Below are positions 1-6,493 of a stretch of DNA of 10,583 nucleotides, piece after piece. This DNA comes from NAT127 sp041655035 (GTDB taxonomy: Bacteria > Pseudomonadota > Gammaproteobacteria > Pseudomonadales > Porticoccaceae): assembly GCA_041655035.1 (NCBI GenBank), contig JBAZCN010000123.1:1-10583 (forward strand), given 5' to 3'. The position numbers and the translations under genes were made by a program. How positions within the stretch are numbered: position 1 is the first letter of the stretch; every line of letters begins with the position of its first letter. A model generated the notes under the pieces. That model worked only from the letters and a program-made list of their open reading frames with translations. It searched no databases and had not been told where the DNA came from.

Positions 1-1
1 G

Positions 2-1327
2 CTGAGCAACCCGTTTGCCTGGGAGACACTGAAACGCATTCTGCGCGCCAGGGAAATCCGCGTGCAGTCCCTGGAGCAGATGTTCAGCTACGCCAGCACC
101 ACCCAGCTGGAACCCGAGCCCATTCCACTCGATATCAAGGTCGTCCTCACCGGCGACCGCCAGCTCTACTATCTGCTCGAACAGTACGATCCGGAATTCG
201 CCCAGCTGTTCAAGGTGGCCGCGGACATGGCCGAGGAGGTCAAGCGCACTCCCGAGGCGACGCTGCTGTTCGCCCGCCTGATCAAGGGCCTGCAGCAACG
301 CCTTAAGGTGAGGCCGCTGCAACATTGCGGGGTGGGCAGGGTCATCGAGTATTGTGCCCGGGAGGTGGAGGACAGCCTGAAAATTTCCCTGCATCGCGGC
401 CGCATCGCCGACCTGCTGTGCGAAAGCGATTACTGGGCAGGGCGCCGGGGCGGCGACCTGATCACCGGCGAGGATGTGCAGCAGGCGATCACCGCGGCGA
501 TCTACCGCATGGACCAGTTTCGCGAGCGCTCCCATGAAAGCATCCTGCGCAATGTCCAGCTGGTGGATACCGACGGCCTGCGGGTTGCGCAGGTCAACGG
601 CTTGTCGGTCTACCAGTTGGGTAACTACTCGTTCGGCAAGCCGATGCGGATTACCGCCACCGCGAGGCTCGGCGCCGGGCGGGTGATGGATATCGAACGG
701 GAAGTGCGTCTCGGCGGCAAGATCCACGCCAAGGGGGTGATGATCATTTCGTCGTTTTTCGCCGACCGCTATGCCCGCCACCGGGTGTTGCCGGTGTCGG
801 CTACCCTGGCTTTCGAACAGTCCTACGGCGGTATCGAGGGCGACAGCGCCTCGGTGGCGGAATTGACGGCGCTGCTGTCGGCGCTGTCCGCCATCCCGGT
901 GCGGCAGGATCTGGCGGTAACCGGTTCGGTCAACCAGCACGGCCAGGTGCAGGCCATCGGTGGCGTCAATGAGAAAATCGAAGGGTTCTTCGCCGTCTGC
1001 GAGGCGCGCGGGCTGACCGGCAAGCAGGGTGTGGTCATCCCGGCGTCCAACATCGAGCATCTGATGCTGCGCGGCAATGTGGTGGCCGCCATCGAGATGA
1101 GCCGGTTCCACATTTATGCGGTGTCGACCATCGATGAAGCAGTGGAACTGCTGATGGCCACCGCGGCCGGGGTCGCCGACGACGAGGGCAATTTCCCGGC
1201 GGATTCGATCAATGGCCGGGTGATGGCGCGTATCGGCGAGATGGTCAAGCTGCACAAGCAATTCAGCAGGTCCGAGCACAGCGTCGATGATGACAAGGCA
1301 GGGCAGGGCAATGGCGATGACTCTTGA
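2..1327 (+). CDS. Lon-like ATP-dependent protease, C-terminal part (partial at 5' end)
   Basis: This frame is open from the first bases of the window, so the gene starts upstream and the GTG at 62 is not its start. The product is the C-terminal part of an AAA+ protease of the YcbZ/PA0779-like Lon group. The visible portion begins near the end of the ATPase module (NPFAWETLKRIL, then a PLDIKVVLTGDRQLYYLL segment typical of this group); the Walker motifs must lie outside. The C-terminal Lon protease domain has the catalytic serine in GDSAS (codon 845-847) and the lysine in GGVNEK (codon 974-976). They are 43 residues apart, the same spacing as Ser679/Lys722 of E. coli Lon, so the protease should be active. 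The family degrades proteins in the cytoplasm using ATP; its substrates are mostly undefined. The last codons overlap the next gene. Confidence 0.93.
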   Translation: MSNPFAWETLKRILRAREIRVQSLEQMFSYASTTQLEPEPIPLDIKVVLTGDRQLYYLLEQYDPEFAQLFKVAADMAEEVKRTPEATLLFARLIKGLQQRLKVRPLQHCGVGRVIEYCAREVEDSLKISLHRGRIADLLCESDYWAGRRGGDLITGEDVQQAITAAIYRMDQFRERSHESILRNVQLVDTDGLRVAQVNGLSVYQLGNYSFGKPMRITATARLGAGRVMDIEREVRLGGKIHAKGVMIISSFFADRYARHRVLPVSATLAFEQSYGGIEGDSASVAELTALLSALSAIPVRQDLAVTGSVNQHGQVQAIGGVNEKIEGFFAVCEARGLTGKQGVVIPASNIEHLMLRGNVVAAIEMSRFHIYAVSTIDEAVELLMATAAGVADDEGNFPADSINGRVMARIGEMVKLHKQFSRSEHSVDDDKAGQGNGDDS

Positions 1328-2093
1328 ACAGGCTGGCGGTGAAGTGGTGGATGGCAACCGCGGTGGCGACATCATGGAAATCCGCGTTGCCATCGATATT
1401 CACGGGGTGAGCCGTTCATCGCTGGAAGCCATGGCATCCATTGCCGAGCGGGTGAAGGCGAGCCTGGTTGGCATGTTCACGCAGGATCTGTTGCTGCTGC
1501 GGGTGGCGGAGCTGCCATTTACCACGGAGGTGGTGCGCTCCACCGGCGAAGAACGGCATTTGCACGCCGATTCGTTGCGCAGCAGCCACGAACTGCTGCT
1601 CAGCCGGGCGAAGGGGGTGTTCGAAGAGTGCGCGCGTTCCCGCCAGCTGCATTGCCGCTTCGAGATCCATGAGCAGGCGATGCTGGCTGCCGATCAGGAG
1701 CACCGGGTGTCCGGGATCTACCTGCCCGGCAACCGCCGGCGCACGGCTGGCAAGGCGCAGCGCCTGAAAGTCTTCTACGACGGCAGTGCCCAGGGCCAGC
1801 GAGCGCTCGACATGGCGCAGACTTTGGTGGATGTCGGTTTATGCCGGGAATTGCTGCTGGTCAGTGTGACGTCCCTGCCGGCGCGGGTATTGGGGGATCT
1901 GTCGTCCCGCGGGGCGCGGGTCTACCTGCTCAACGAGGCCGCGGATCAGCAGCGGGTGCTGCACCATATGATCGACGGCCCTGCGGTGGATCTGGTGGTC
2001 GTGCCCCGCATCCTGGTGGCCGGGATCGACGATCAGATACTCCGCACGAGCCTGGGAAACAGCGCCTCGGGGGGCACGTTACTGGTTTTCTGA
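1311..2093 (+). CDS. Universal stress protein-like, two-domain
   Basis: The protein is about 260 residues with two alpha/beta halves. The second half opens with RLKVFYDGSAQGQRALDMAQ (about residues 151-170), which matches the beta1-loop-helix1 of UspA domains (V-x-x-D-G-S then a helix). The first half starts with EIRVAIDIHGVSRSSLEAM and looks like a diverged copy. The usual Usp nucleotide loop G-2x-G-9x-G-S/T is not clearly preserved near the C-terminus (LGNSASGGTLLVF), so ATP binding is uncertain. The start is ambiguous. ATG at 1311 follows a weak purine stretch and overlaps the Lon-like gene by 17 nt, suggesting translational coupling. ATG at 1287 or 1374 (after GGTGG at 1362) is also possible, and the latter would start exactly at the first domain. 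A cytoplasmic stress-related role alongside the protease is inference. Confidence 0.75.
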   Translation: MAMTLEQAGGEVVDGNRGGDIMEIRVAIDIHGVSRSSLEAMASIAERVKASLVGMFTQDLLLLRVAELPFTTEVVRSTGEERHLHADSLRSSHELLLSRAKGVFEECARSRQLHCRFEIHEQAMLAADQEHRVSGIYLPGNRRRTAGKAQRLKVFYDGSAQGQRALDMAQTLVDVGLCRELLLVSVTSLPARVLGDLSSRGARVYLLNEAADQQRVLHHMIDGPAVDLVVVPRILVAGIDDQILRTSLGNSASGGTLLVF

Positions 2094-2108
2094 CCCGCCG
2101 CGACAGGC

Positions 2109-2465
2109 TCAGTCGCCGCGGTAGATACAGCCGCTGGTGCAGGTCTCGCGAATCATGATCTGCGAGAGCGCCGGGAGCGACGGTTTCAGTTGCCGCCAGA
2201 TCCAGCGGGCGATGTTCTCGCTGGTCGGATTTTCCAGGCCGGGAATGTCGTTCAGATAATAATGATCGAGCCGCTCGTACAGGGGGGCGAAGGCGGCCTT
2301 GATGTCGGCGAAATCCATCAGCCAGCCGGTGGTTTCTCCAGGCTCTCCCGCGACATAGAGGGTGACTTGAAAGGAGTGGCCGTGGAGGCGCCCGCATTTG
2401 TGTCCAGCGGGGACGTTGGGCAACAGGTGCGCGGCCTCGAATGTGAATTCCTTGAAGATTTCCAT
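2109..2465 (-). CDS. queD: 6-carboxy-5,6,7,8-tetrahydropterin synthase (QueD)
   Basis: QueD converts 7,8-dihydroneopterin triphosphate to 6-carboxytetrahydropterin, the second step of preQ0/queuosine synthesis, in the cytoplasm. The 118-residue product has the normal length for bacterial QueD (about 120). Zinc ligands are visible as His13 (FEAAHLL) and His28/His30 (GRLHGHSF). The nucleophile is Cys24 (GHKCGRLHGH), the catalytic Asp-His is in LDHYYLN (residues 66-72), and the substrate-binding Glu lies in RETCTSGCIYRG near the C-terminus. The RETCTSGC signature favours QueD over eukaryote-like PTPS enzymes. The gene is convergent with the Usp-like gene, with only 15 nt between the stops. No preQ1 riboswitch or strong ribosome binding site is visible upstream on its strand. 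Confidence 0.93.
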   Translation of the reverse strand: MEIFKEFTFEAAHLLPNVPAGHKCGRLHGHSFQVTLYVAGEPGETTGWLMDFADIKAAFAPLYERLDHYYLNDIPGLENPTSENIARWIWRQLKPSLPALSQIMIRETCTSGCIYRGD

Positions 2466-2653
2466 GGTGAGATGTGTGGCTGGAGAGGGCGGCCATCTTA
2501 GCAGTTCGCACCGCGACTGTCTCGACGGGGGCGGCGGGAGGATGGCGGTGGCGGGGCCGCACGATCCCGTGCGAGCCCGTTTTTACCGGTGTTTCCCGCG
2601 TTGATCATTCCTTGCGCAACGCCGCTGAAAGGCAGAAAATTATGTACAGGTGA
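2466..2653. other. Intergenic region between queD and the tRNA promoter
   Basis: No credible gene lies here. It should contain the leftward queD promoter, but no convincing -35/-10 pair stands out. A 6-bp perfect hairpin (CGCACG / CGTGCG, 2558-2573, ATCC loop) is followed seven bases later by TTTTT (2580-2584). As a rightward terminator this is weak because of the gap. Confidence 0.5.
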
Positions 2654-2681
2654 TTGACAGAAAAAATTGGTTCTGTAGAAT
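2654..2681 (+). promoter_or_regulatory. Sigma70-type promoter of the tRNA operon
   Basis: A perfect -35 box TTGACA (2654-2659) is followed after 16 nt by TAGAAT (2676-2681, five of six matches to TATAAT). The next bases, GCGCGTCTC, form a GC-rich discriminator, a feature of stringently controlled stable-RNA promoters. Transcription should start near 2688, about 10 nt before tRNA-Val. Confidence 0.85.
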
Positions 2682-2697
2682 GCGCGTCTCTCACGAA

Positions 2698-2773
2698 GGG
2701 TGGTTAGCTCAGTTGGGAGAGCGACGGCCTTACAAGCCGTAGGTCACAGGTTCGACCCCTGTACCACCCACCA
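2698..2773 (+). tRNA. tRNA-Val(TAC)
   Basis: A complete 76-nt cloverleaf with encoded CCA. The acceptor stem is GGGTGGT (2698-2704) with ACCACCC (2763-2769), the discriminator is A2770 and CCA is at 2771-2773. The anticodon stem is ACGGC/GCCGT with loop CTTACAA, giving anticodon TAC at 2731-2733 (valine). The T-loop GTTCGACCC is standard. It is the first gene of the tRNA transcript. Confidence 0.97.
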
Positions 2774-2806
2774 CTTTTCGGCGTTGTCGAAGTGTATGTG
2801 AGAGCA

Positions 2807-2930
2807 GTTTTGAGAGTGGATCCACGCAGTGGTCCAACTAGTACGGCCCGGTAGTTCAGTTGGTTAGAATGCCGCCCTGTCACGGCGGAGGTCGAGGGTT
2901 CGAGTCCCTTCCGGGTCGCCATCTCAAAAC
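2807..2930 (+). other. 9-bp complementary flanks around tRNA-Asp copy 1
   Basis: GTTTTGAGA at 2807-2815 is exactly complementary to TCTCAAAAC at 2922-2930, directly after the CCA of the first tRNA-Asp. In the precursor these could form a helix enclosing the tRNA. Inside it, upstream of the tRNA, lies a second small hairpin: TGGA/TCCA plus CCAC/GTGG with a bulged T2821 (2817-2836). The pairing is seen directly; a role in precursor folding or processing is inference. Confidence 0.45.
2845..2921 (+). tRNA. tRNA-Asp(GTC), copy 1
   Basis: A 77-nt cloverleaf with encoded CCA. The acceptor stem GGCCCGG (2845-2851) pairs with CCGGGTC (2911-2917, one G-T pair), the discriminator is G2918 and CCA is at 2919-2921. 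The anticodon GTC is at 2879-2881 between CCGCC and GGCGG. It closely resembles E. coli tRNA-Asp. It lies 71 nt after tRNA-Val in the same transcript and ahead of the terminator at 2966. Confidence 0.97.
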
Positions 2931-2965
2931 AAGCCTGCGGTTCATGTCCTGAACCCGATGGCCTG

Positions 2966-2988
2966 AAAACCCCTTTCGGGGTTTTTTT
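2966..2988 (+). terminator. Rho-independent terminator after tRNA-Asp copy 1
   Basis: AAAACCCC, TTTC loop, then GGGG followed by seven T (2982-2988). The A-run and T-run extend the stem. This is a textbook intrinsic terminator closing the tRNA-Val/tRNA-Asp transcript. A further small stem, GGTTCA/TGAACC (2939-2955), lies just upstream. Confidence 0.9.
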
Positions 2989-3018
2989 ATGCCTGTTCCA
3001 TGCGTCACTGTTGAGTAC

Positions 3019-3095
3019 GGCCCGGTAGTTCAGTTGGTTAGAATGCCGCCCTGTCACGGCGGAGGTCGAGGGTTCGAGTCCCTTCCGGGTCGCCA
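3019..3095 (+). tRNA. tRNA-Asp(GTC), copy 2, identical and downstream of a terminator
   Basis: All 77 nt are identical to copy 1, and so are the five preceding bases AGTAC (3014-3018). The anticodon GTC is at 3053-3055. The copy lies after the terminator at 2966-2988, and the spacer between them has no recognisable promoter, so it depends on read-through or on a weak promoter I cannot see. Structurally it is a fully intact tRNA. It marks the border between the core-like left side and the metabolic locus on the right. Confidence 0.96.
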
Positions 3096-3126
3096 CGGCG
3101 ACATCCTGCGACATTGTCTACATCCT

Positions 3127-3144
3127 GCTGTCGTTGTCGACAGC
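3127..3144. other. Hairpin between tRNA-Asp copy 2 and the tetR stop
   Basis: GCTGTCG (3127-3133), loop TTGT, CGACAGC (3138-3144): a perfect 7-bp stem. It lies between the tRNA 3' end and the convergent tetR stop codon (3154). Neither strand has a T-run after it, so it would be an imperfect bidirectional stop at best. Nearby, ACATCCTG is directly repeated at 3101-3108 and 3120-3127. Confidence 0.4.
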
Positions 3145-3153
3145 GATCCCTTG

Positions 3154-3816
3154 TCACTGCTCCTGATGATTGCCGGTGTCCGCTCGCGGACCCTGGGCGG
3201 CAGCGCTGTGCCTGTCGCTGCCGGGGTCCAAGGTTATGTGGCAGAGGGAATGGATCAGCTTGCGCAATAAGGCCGCGGGCTGTTCCTGGCGGCTGTACAC
3301 CGCTTCGAGATTGAGAGACACATAATAATGATTGAGTATCCTCGCGCATTCGTCCCGGTCGATTCTGGTGGCGGTTACGGATTCGATAAGATCCCAGAAA
3401 GGGGAGAGGGTGGCCTTGTAGAGCGCGACCCGGCTGTCGAAAAGCTTGTTGACCAGATTCAGGGTGAATTGCCGGTTGGTGTGGAACAGCTGCTGTGAGC
3501 GCCCGGTCAGGAGATGATCGCCCATGTATCCGGCCAGTACGTCCACCCGGTGCTGCGGTTGCGGGTCGGCCGCTATCGCTCTTTGCAGCCCCCTGTCGAA
3601 CTCGTCCCTGACCCGGTAAAAAACTCCTTCCAGCACCGCTTCCAGCGTGGGGAAGTGGCGGTACAGGGTCGGTCTTGCGACATTGGCGGTGCGGCAGATC
3701 TCGCTGATCGACAGCGCATGTGCGCCTTTTTCGAGCAGCAGCGTCAATGCCGAGGTGGTGATCTTGTCTTTGGTGGCTTCGACCCGGGTCGGGCGACTGC
3801 GGTTTTTTCTCGGCAT
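3154..3816 (-). CDS. TetR/AcrR-family transcriptional regulator
   Basis: A 220-residue one-component regulator. The N-terminal DNA-binding domain covers about residues 12-60. The helix-turn-helix is ISEICRTANVARPTLYRHFP (37-56), with the TLYRHF signature of the family. The all-helical C-terminal part should form the dimer and ligand pocket; its ligand cannot be read from sequence. I chose ATG at 3816 because the upstream extension needs a TTG start at 3879 and would add a 21-residue tail without domain character. The ribosome binding site before 3816 is weak (GGAA about 11 nt upstream). It is divergent from the receptor gene across about 290 bp containing an AT-rich palindrome, the usual layout for a repressor controlling itself and the neighbouring operon. 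Its 3' end converges on tRNA-Asp copy 2. Confidence 0.9.
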   Translation of the reverse strand: MPRKNRSRPTRVEATKDKITTSALTLLLEKGAHALSISEICRTANVARPTLYRHFPTLEAVLEGVFYRVRDEFDRGLQRAIAADPQPQHRVDVLAGYMGDHLLTGRSQQLFHTNRQFTLNLVNKLFDSRVALYKATLSPFWDLIESVTATRIDRDECARILNHYYVSLNLEAVYSRQEQPAALLRKLIHSLCHITLDPGSDRHSAAAQGPRADTGNHQEQ

Positions 3817-3992
3817 GCTGGGCTGCGTTCCGGCGTCATCTATGGGTGGCAGAGTACCGCAGGGCGAAAGTCGCGCCAAGTGGGCGCGGGCGGATGCCTG
3901 TCGAGTTTGACTCCCTGCTGCGATAAGGGATCACTGGTTAATCCAAGTGTTTCGATATATTGCTGTTCTTGGTTGATTTATACAATTAAAAA

Positions 3993-4021
3993 TTGCAAAA
4001 CATAATATTATGTAATATAAG
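3993..4021 (+). promoter_or_regulatory. Putative promoter of the receptor operon
   Basis: TTGCAA (3993-3998) and TATAAG (4016-4021) are separated by exactly 17 nt, close to sigma70 consensus. The start would lie near 4028, leaving a leader of about 80 nt. The palindrome at 4000-4013 fills the spacer, an arrangement typical of repression by a TetR-type protein. Promoter function is inferred. Confidence 0.55.
4000..4013. promoter_or_regulatory. 14-bp perfect palindrome, putative TetR operator
   Basis: ACATAATATTATGT is its own reverse complement over 14 bp. It lies between the candidate -35 and -10 boxes of the rightward promoter and overlaps the possible -35 of leftward tetR, so one bound dimer could control both. 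A second symmetric element, CAATT-AAA-AATTG (3983-3995), lies beside it. That the divergent TetR protein binds here is inference from position and symmetry. Confidence 0.5.
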
Positions 4022-4030
4022 TTTGCCGCC

Positions 4031-4073
4031 GCCGGTATCGGCCGGCGCCACCGGTCCAGGATCTCTGGTGCCG
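4031..4073 (+). other. Leader region with two competing hairpins
   Basis: Stem A pairs GCCGG (4031-4035) with CCGGC (4042-4046). Stem B pairs CGGCGCCA (4043-4050) with TGGTGCCG (4066-4073), eight pairs including one G-T. The two stems share bases 4043-4046, so only one can form at a time in the receptor mRNA leader. Neither is followed by a T-run. They end 24 nt before the GGGAG ribosome binding site. Confidence 0.35.
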
Positions 4074-4107
4074 AAGAACCAGAAGTAACGCTAGATGGGA
4101 GACGTAT

Positions 4108-6399
4108 ATGTACAATAAAGGACACTTTTCGTTCGGCCTTCTGGCTTTGGGTATTGCCGCGGCAACCCAGACCTGGGCGCAGCACGACAGCCAGGGGCAG
4201 GCCAATCCGGGTAGTGGCTTTCGCGCCCTCGAAGAAATCGTTGTCACCGCTCGACGCCGTGACGAAAGTTCCCAGGCCGTGCCGGTCTCCGTCACCGCGC
4301 TTGGCGCCATGCAACTCGAGGAAAAGGGTATTGTCGATCTGAAGGATCTGACCCACCTGTCGCCGGGTTTGCGGGTGGTTACCACCGGCGGCGGCGTCAA
4401 CGCCGATATTTCGATGCGCGGCCTCAAGCGCGTGCCCAATGGCGATGGTGCGCCCGCGGTGGTGATCTATATGGCGGATATCCCGCTGCCCTACAACGCC
4501 ACCATCGTGCCCGCTTTCGACCTGGAAAACGTCCAGGTGCTGAAAGGCCCCCAGGGCACCCTGTTTGGTCGCAACACGCTGGGCGGCGCGGTGCTGCTGA
4601 CCCCGGCCAAGCCAACCTTCGACAATGTCAACGGCTACGCCAAGGCAAGCATCGGCAACTACAATTCCAGCGTCGTGGAAGGCGCGGTCAACCTGCCGGT
4701 CACCGCTACCCTGGCGGTGCGTCTGGCCTACCAGAAGCAGCATACCGACGGCTACGTGAAAAACATCGGGGTAGGCCACGACCTCAACGATGTCAACAAC
4801 GAAAACTTCCGCGCCTCAGTGCTGTGGGAGCCATCGGATACCCTGTCGAACCTCACCGTGCTGGATTATATGGAAGGCCATGAGACCGGCACCGCATCGG
4901 TGATCGACCAGAATGCCAACAATCCCCTCAGTCTGTTTGGCCTGGTGTTCGGTATGTCCCTCGCCGATATCGATCGGGTCGTCGCCGGGCAGAAGGCTCT
5001 CGGTCGTTACAAAGTCGAGTACGGCCAAGAGCCTGTCGTCGACCGCAAATACTGGGGTGTTTCCAACAAAACCGAGTGGGATATCAATGACGCGGTGACA
5101 CTGCGCAATATTTTCGGCTACCGCGAGGCGAAATCCTTCGTGTTGCAGGATACCGATGGCACCGCTCTGCCGGTATTCAACGCCAACGCCCTGGATGAGA
5201 GCAGCCAGATTTCCAACGAGCTCCAGTTTCTCGGCAATGCCCTCGACGGCAAGCTGGACTGGATCGTCGGAGCCTTCTACCTGGAATCCGAGCCGGAAGG
5301 CCCTTCCGGCAACCAGTTCAGCGTCGGCACCGCGGCGCCCTGGAATGCCACGTTCAACTACCGCGAGAGCAAGGCCCTGTTCACCCAGGTCGGCTACGAC
5401 CTCGGCGACCTGGTGGCGGGTCTGAAGCTGAACCTGGGTTTCCGCAATACCTGGGACGAAGCCGAGACCTGCGCCTTCACTGAAGCCACTGCGGTGCGCC
5501 GCAGCAAGGCCGGCCCCGGCGACTGCCCCTCGGTTGCGCGCGCTTCCACGGACGGTGAGGAGTCCACCTGGACCATCGGCCTCGACTACCAGCTGAACAA
5601 CGATGTGTTCCTCTACGCGGTAACCCGCCGTGGCTTCCGCGAAGGCGGCCTCAATACCCCGAATTTCGCCGGCACCGAGTTCGCGGCGTTCCAGAGCTAT
5701 GAGCCGGAGTTCATCACCGACTACGAAGTGGGCATCAAAACCGACTGGGCCATCGGCGATGTGGTGGGCCGCTACAACCTCTCCGTGTTCCGCACCGATT
5801 ACGAGGACATCCAGGCGCTGGTGAACGTGCAGGCCTACCTTGCCTACCTGGAACAGGAAGGGCTGCCGGTTCCGCCGGCACCGGGCTACGGTTCGCTGAA
5901 CGTCAATGGCGGCGAAACCACCATCGACGGTTTCGAGAGCGAACTGGTGCTGCAACCCACCGACAACCTCCAGTTGTCCTGGCTGGTCAACTATCTGCAC
6001 CAGTCCGTCGACAAGCAGGTGCCGGCACCGTTCATAGGCACTTCCGCGCCGGAAATCACTTCGCCGACACCGCAGTGGTCATCCACGCTGTCGATGCGCT
6101 ATGCGCATCCGGTTGCCTCGCTGGACACCGATCTGGTGGTCAATGCCGACGTCTACTGGAGCGATGATTATATTGTGGGCGTCTGGGTCGCGGAGTCATA
6201 TAGCGTCACCAACCTGCGGGTATCGATGGACAATATCGCCAACAGCGGGTTTGGCGTCGCCCTGTGGGGTCGCAACCTGTTCGACGAGGAGTACTGGAGC
6301 GCCGGAGCCTCGACCACTCCGAGCATCGGTGTCTACACCGGCCAGATGGGCGCGCCGCGGATGTACGGCCTGGAGGTCAATTACAGATTCGGCCGGTAA
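4108..6399 (+). CDS. TonB-dependent outer-membrane receptor
   Basis: A 763-residue outer-membrane transporter precursor. A signal peptide spans residues 1-24 (basic MYNKGH, hydrophobic core, likely cleavage TWA-QH). A TonB-box-like segment LEEIVVTARRR follows (41-51). The plug domain runs to about 170, with the hallmarks SMRGLKR and VLKGPQGTLFGRNTLGGAV. The remainder is the 22-strand beta-barrel, ending in GRNLFDEEYW and a last strand YGLEVNYRF followed by Gly-Arg. Length is normal for the family. It takes up a ligand across the outer membrane using TonB/ExbBD energy. The plug resembles the broad receptor group frequent next to aromatic, terpenoid and steroid degradation genes in proteobacteria rather than a specific siderophore receptor, so an organic substrate fits the neighbours. 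The start is supported by GGGAG at 4097-4101, six nt before ATG. It is first in the rightward gene row. Confidence 0.95.
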   Translation: MYNKGHFSFGLLALGIAAATQTWAQHDSQGQANPGSGFRALEEIVVTARRRDESSQAVPVSVTALGAMQLEEKGIVDLKDLTHLSPGLRVVTTGGGVNADISMRGLKRVPNGDGAPAVVIYMADIPLPYNATIVPAFDLENVQVLKGPQGTLFGRNTLGGAVLLTPAKPTFDNVNGYAKASIGNYNSSVVEGAVNLPVTATLAVRLAYQKQHTDGYVKNIGVGHDLNDVNNENFRASVLWEPSDTLSNLTVLDYMEGHETGTASVIDQNANNPLSLFGLVFGMSLADIDRVVAGQKALGRYKVEYGQEPVVDRKYWGVSNKTEWDINDAVTLRNIFGYREAKSFVLQDTDGTALPVFNANALDESSQISNELQFLGNALDGKLDWIVGAFYLESEPEGPSGNQFSVGTAAPWNATFNYRESKALFTQVGYDLGDLVAGLKLNLGFRNTWDEAETCAFTEATAVRRSKAGPGDCPSVARASTDGEESTWTIGLDYQLNNDVFLYAVTRRGFREGGLNTPNFAGTEFAAFQSYEPEFITDYEVGIKTDWAIGDVVGRYNLSVFRTDYEDIQALVNVQAYLAYLEQEGLPVPPAPGYGSLNVNGGETTIDGFESELVLQPTDNLQLSWLVNYLHQSVDKQVPAPFIGTSAPEITSPTPQWSSTLSMRYAHPVASLDTDLVVNADVYWSDDYIVGVWVAESYSVTNLRVSMDNIANSGFGVALWGRNLFDEEYWSAGASTTPSIGVYTGQMGAPRMYGLEVNYRFGR

Positions 6400-6493
6400 T
6401 ACACGAGTAGGCACGTGGCGGCCCGGGTGCGGGCCGTCGATACCCATAATAACGACCCGGACCGCGGTGCGGGCAAACAGAAGGTCCCAGACC
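6400..6493 (+). other. Spacer with GC hairpin between receptor and VOC genes
   Basis: GGCGGCCC (6417-6424) pairs with GGGCCGTC (6431-6438, one G-T) around a GGGTGC loop. No T-run follows, so it is more likely an mRNA-stabilising or partial attenuating structure than a terminator. The ribosome binding site of the next gene (AGAAGG, 6479-6484) lies at the end of this spacer. Confidence 0.45.

Larger units (their letters stand above)
3817..4107. other. Divergent control region between tetR and the receptor gene
   Basis: A 291-bp non-coding stretch. Its middle (about 3940-4020) is very AT-rich against the GC-rich surroundings and holds the candidate promoters and operator listed separately. For the leftward tetR promoter, TATAAA on the minus strand (3982-3977) is a possible -10 box; its -35 would fall on the palindrome at 4000-4013 and is poor. 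The part next to the receptor gene (4021-4080) is GC-rich and folds into alternative hairpins. Confidence 0.6.

Noticed and set aside
2100..2116. Small stem between the convergent Usp-like and queD stops
   Set aside because: Only five base pairs (GCGAC/GTCGC) and no T-run; too weak to call a terminator.
1930..2562. 210-codon minus-strand ORF across queD
   Set aside because: Proline- and arginine-rich out-of-frame reading; the queD frame has all catalytic residues.
2704..3114. 136-codon minus-strand ORF with an internal repeat
   Set aside because: It is the antisense of the three tRNA genes. The repeated GLEPSTSAVTGRHSNQ segment is simply the two tRNA-Asp copies read backwards.
4816..6000. 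394-codon minus-strand ORF
   Set aside because: Fully antisense to the TonB-dependent receptor gene, with no recognisable motifs.
6101..6493. N-terminal extension of the VOC protein
   Set aside because: This part is an out-of-frame reading of the receptor gene; the true start at 6494 has its own ribosome binding site.
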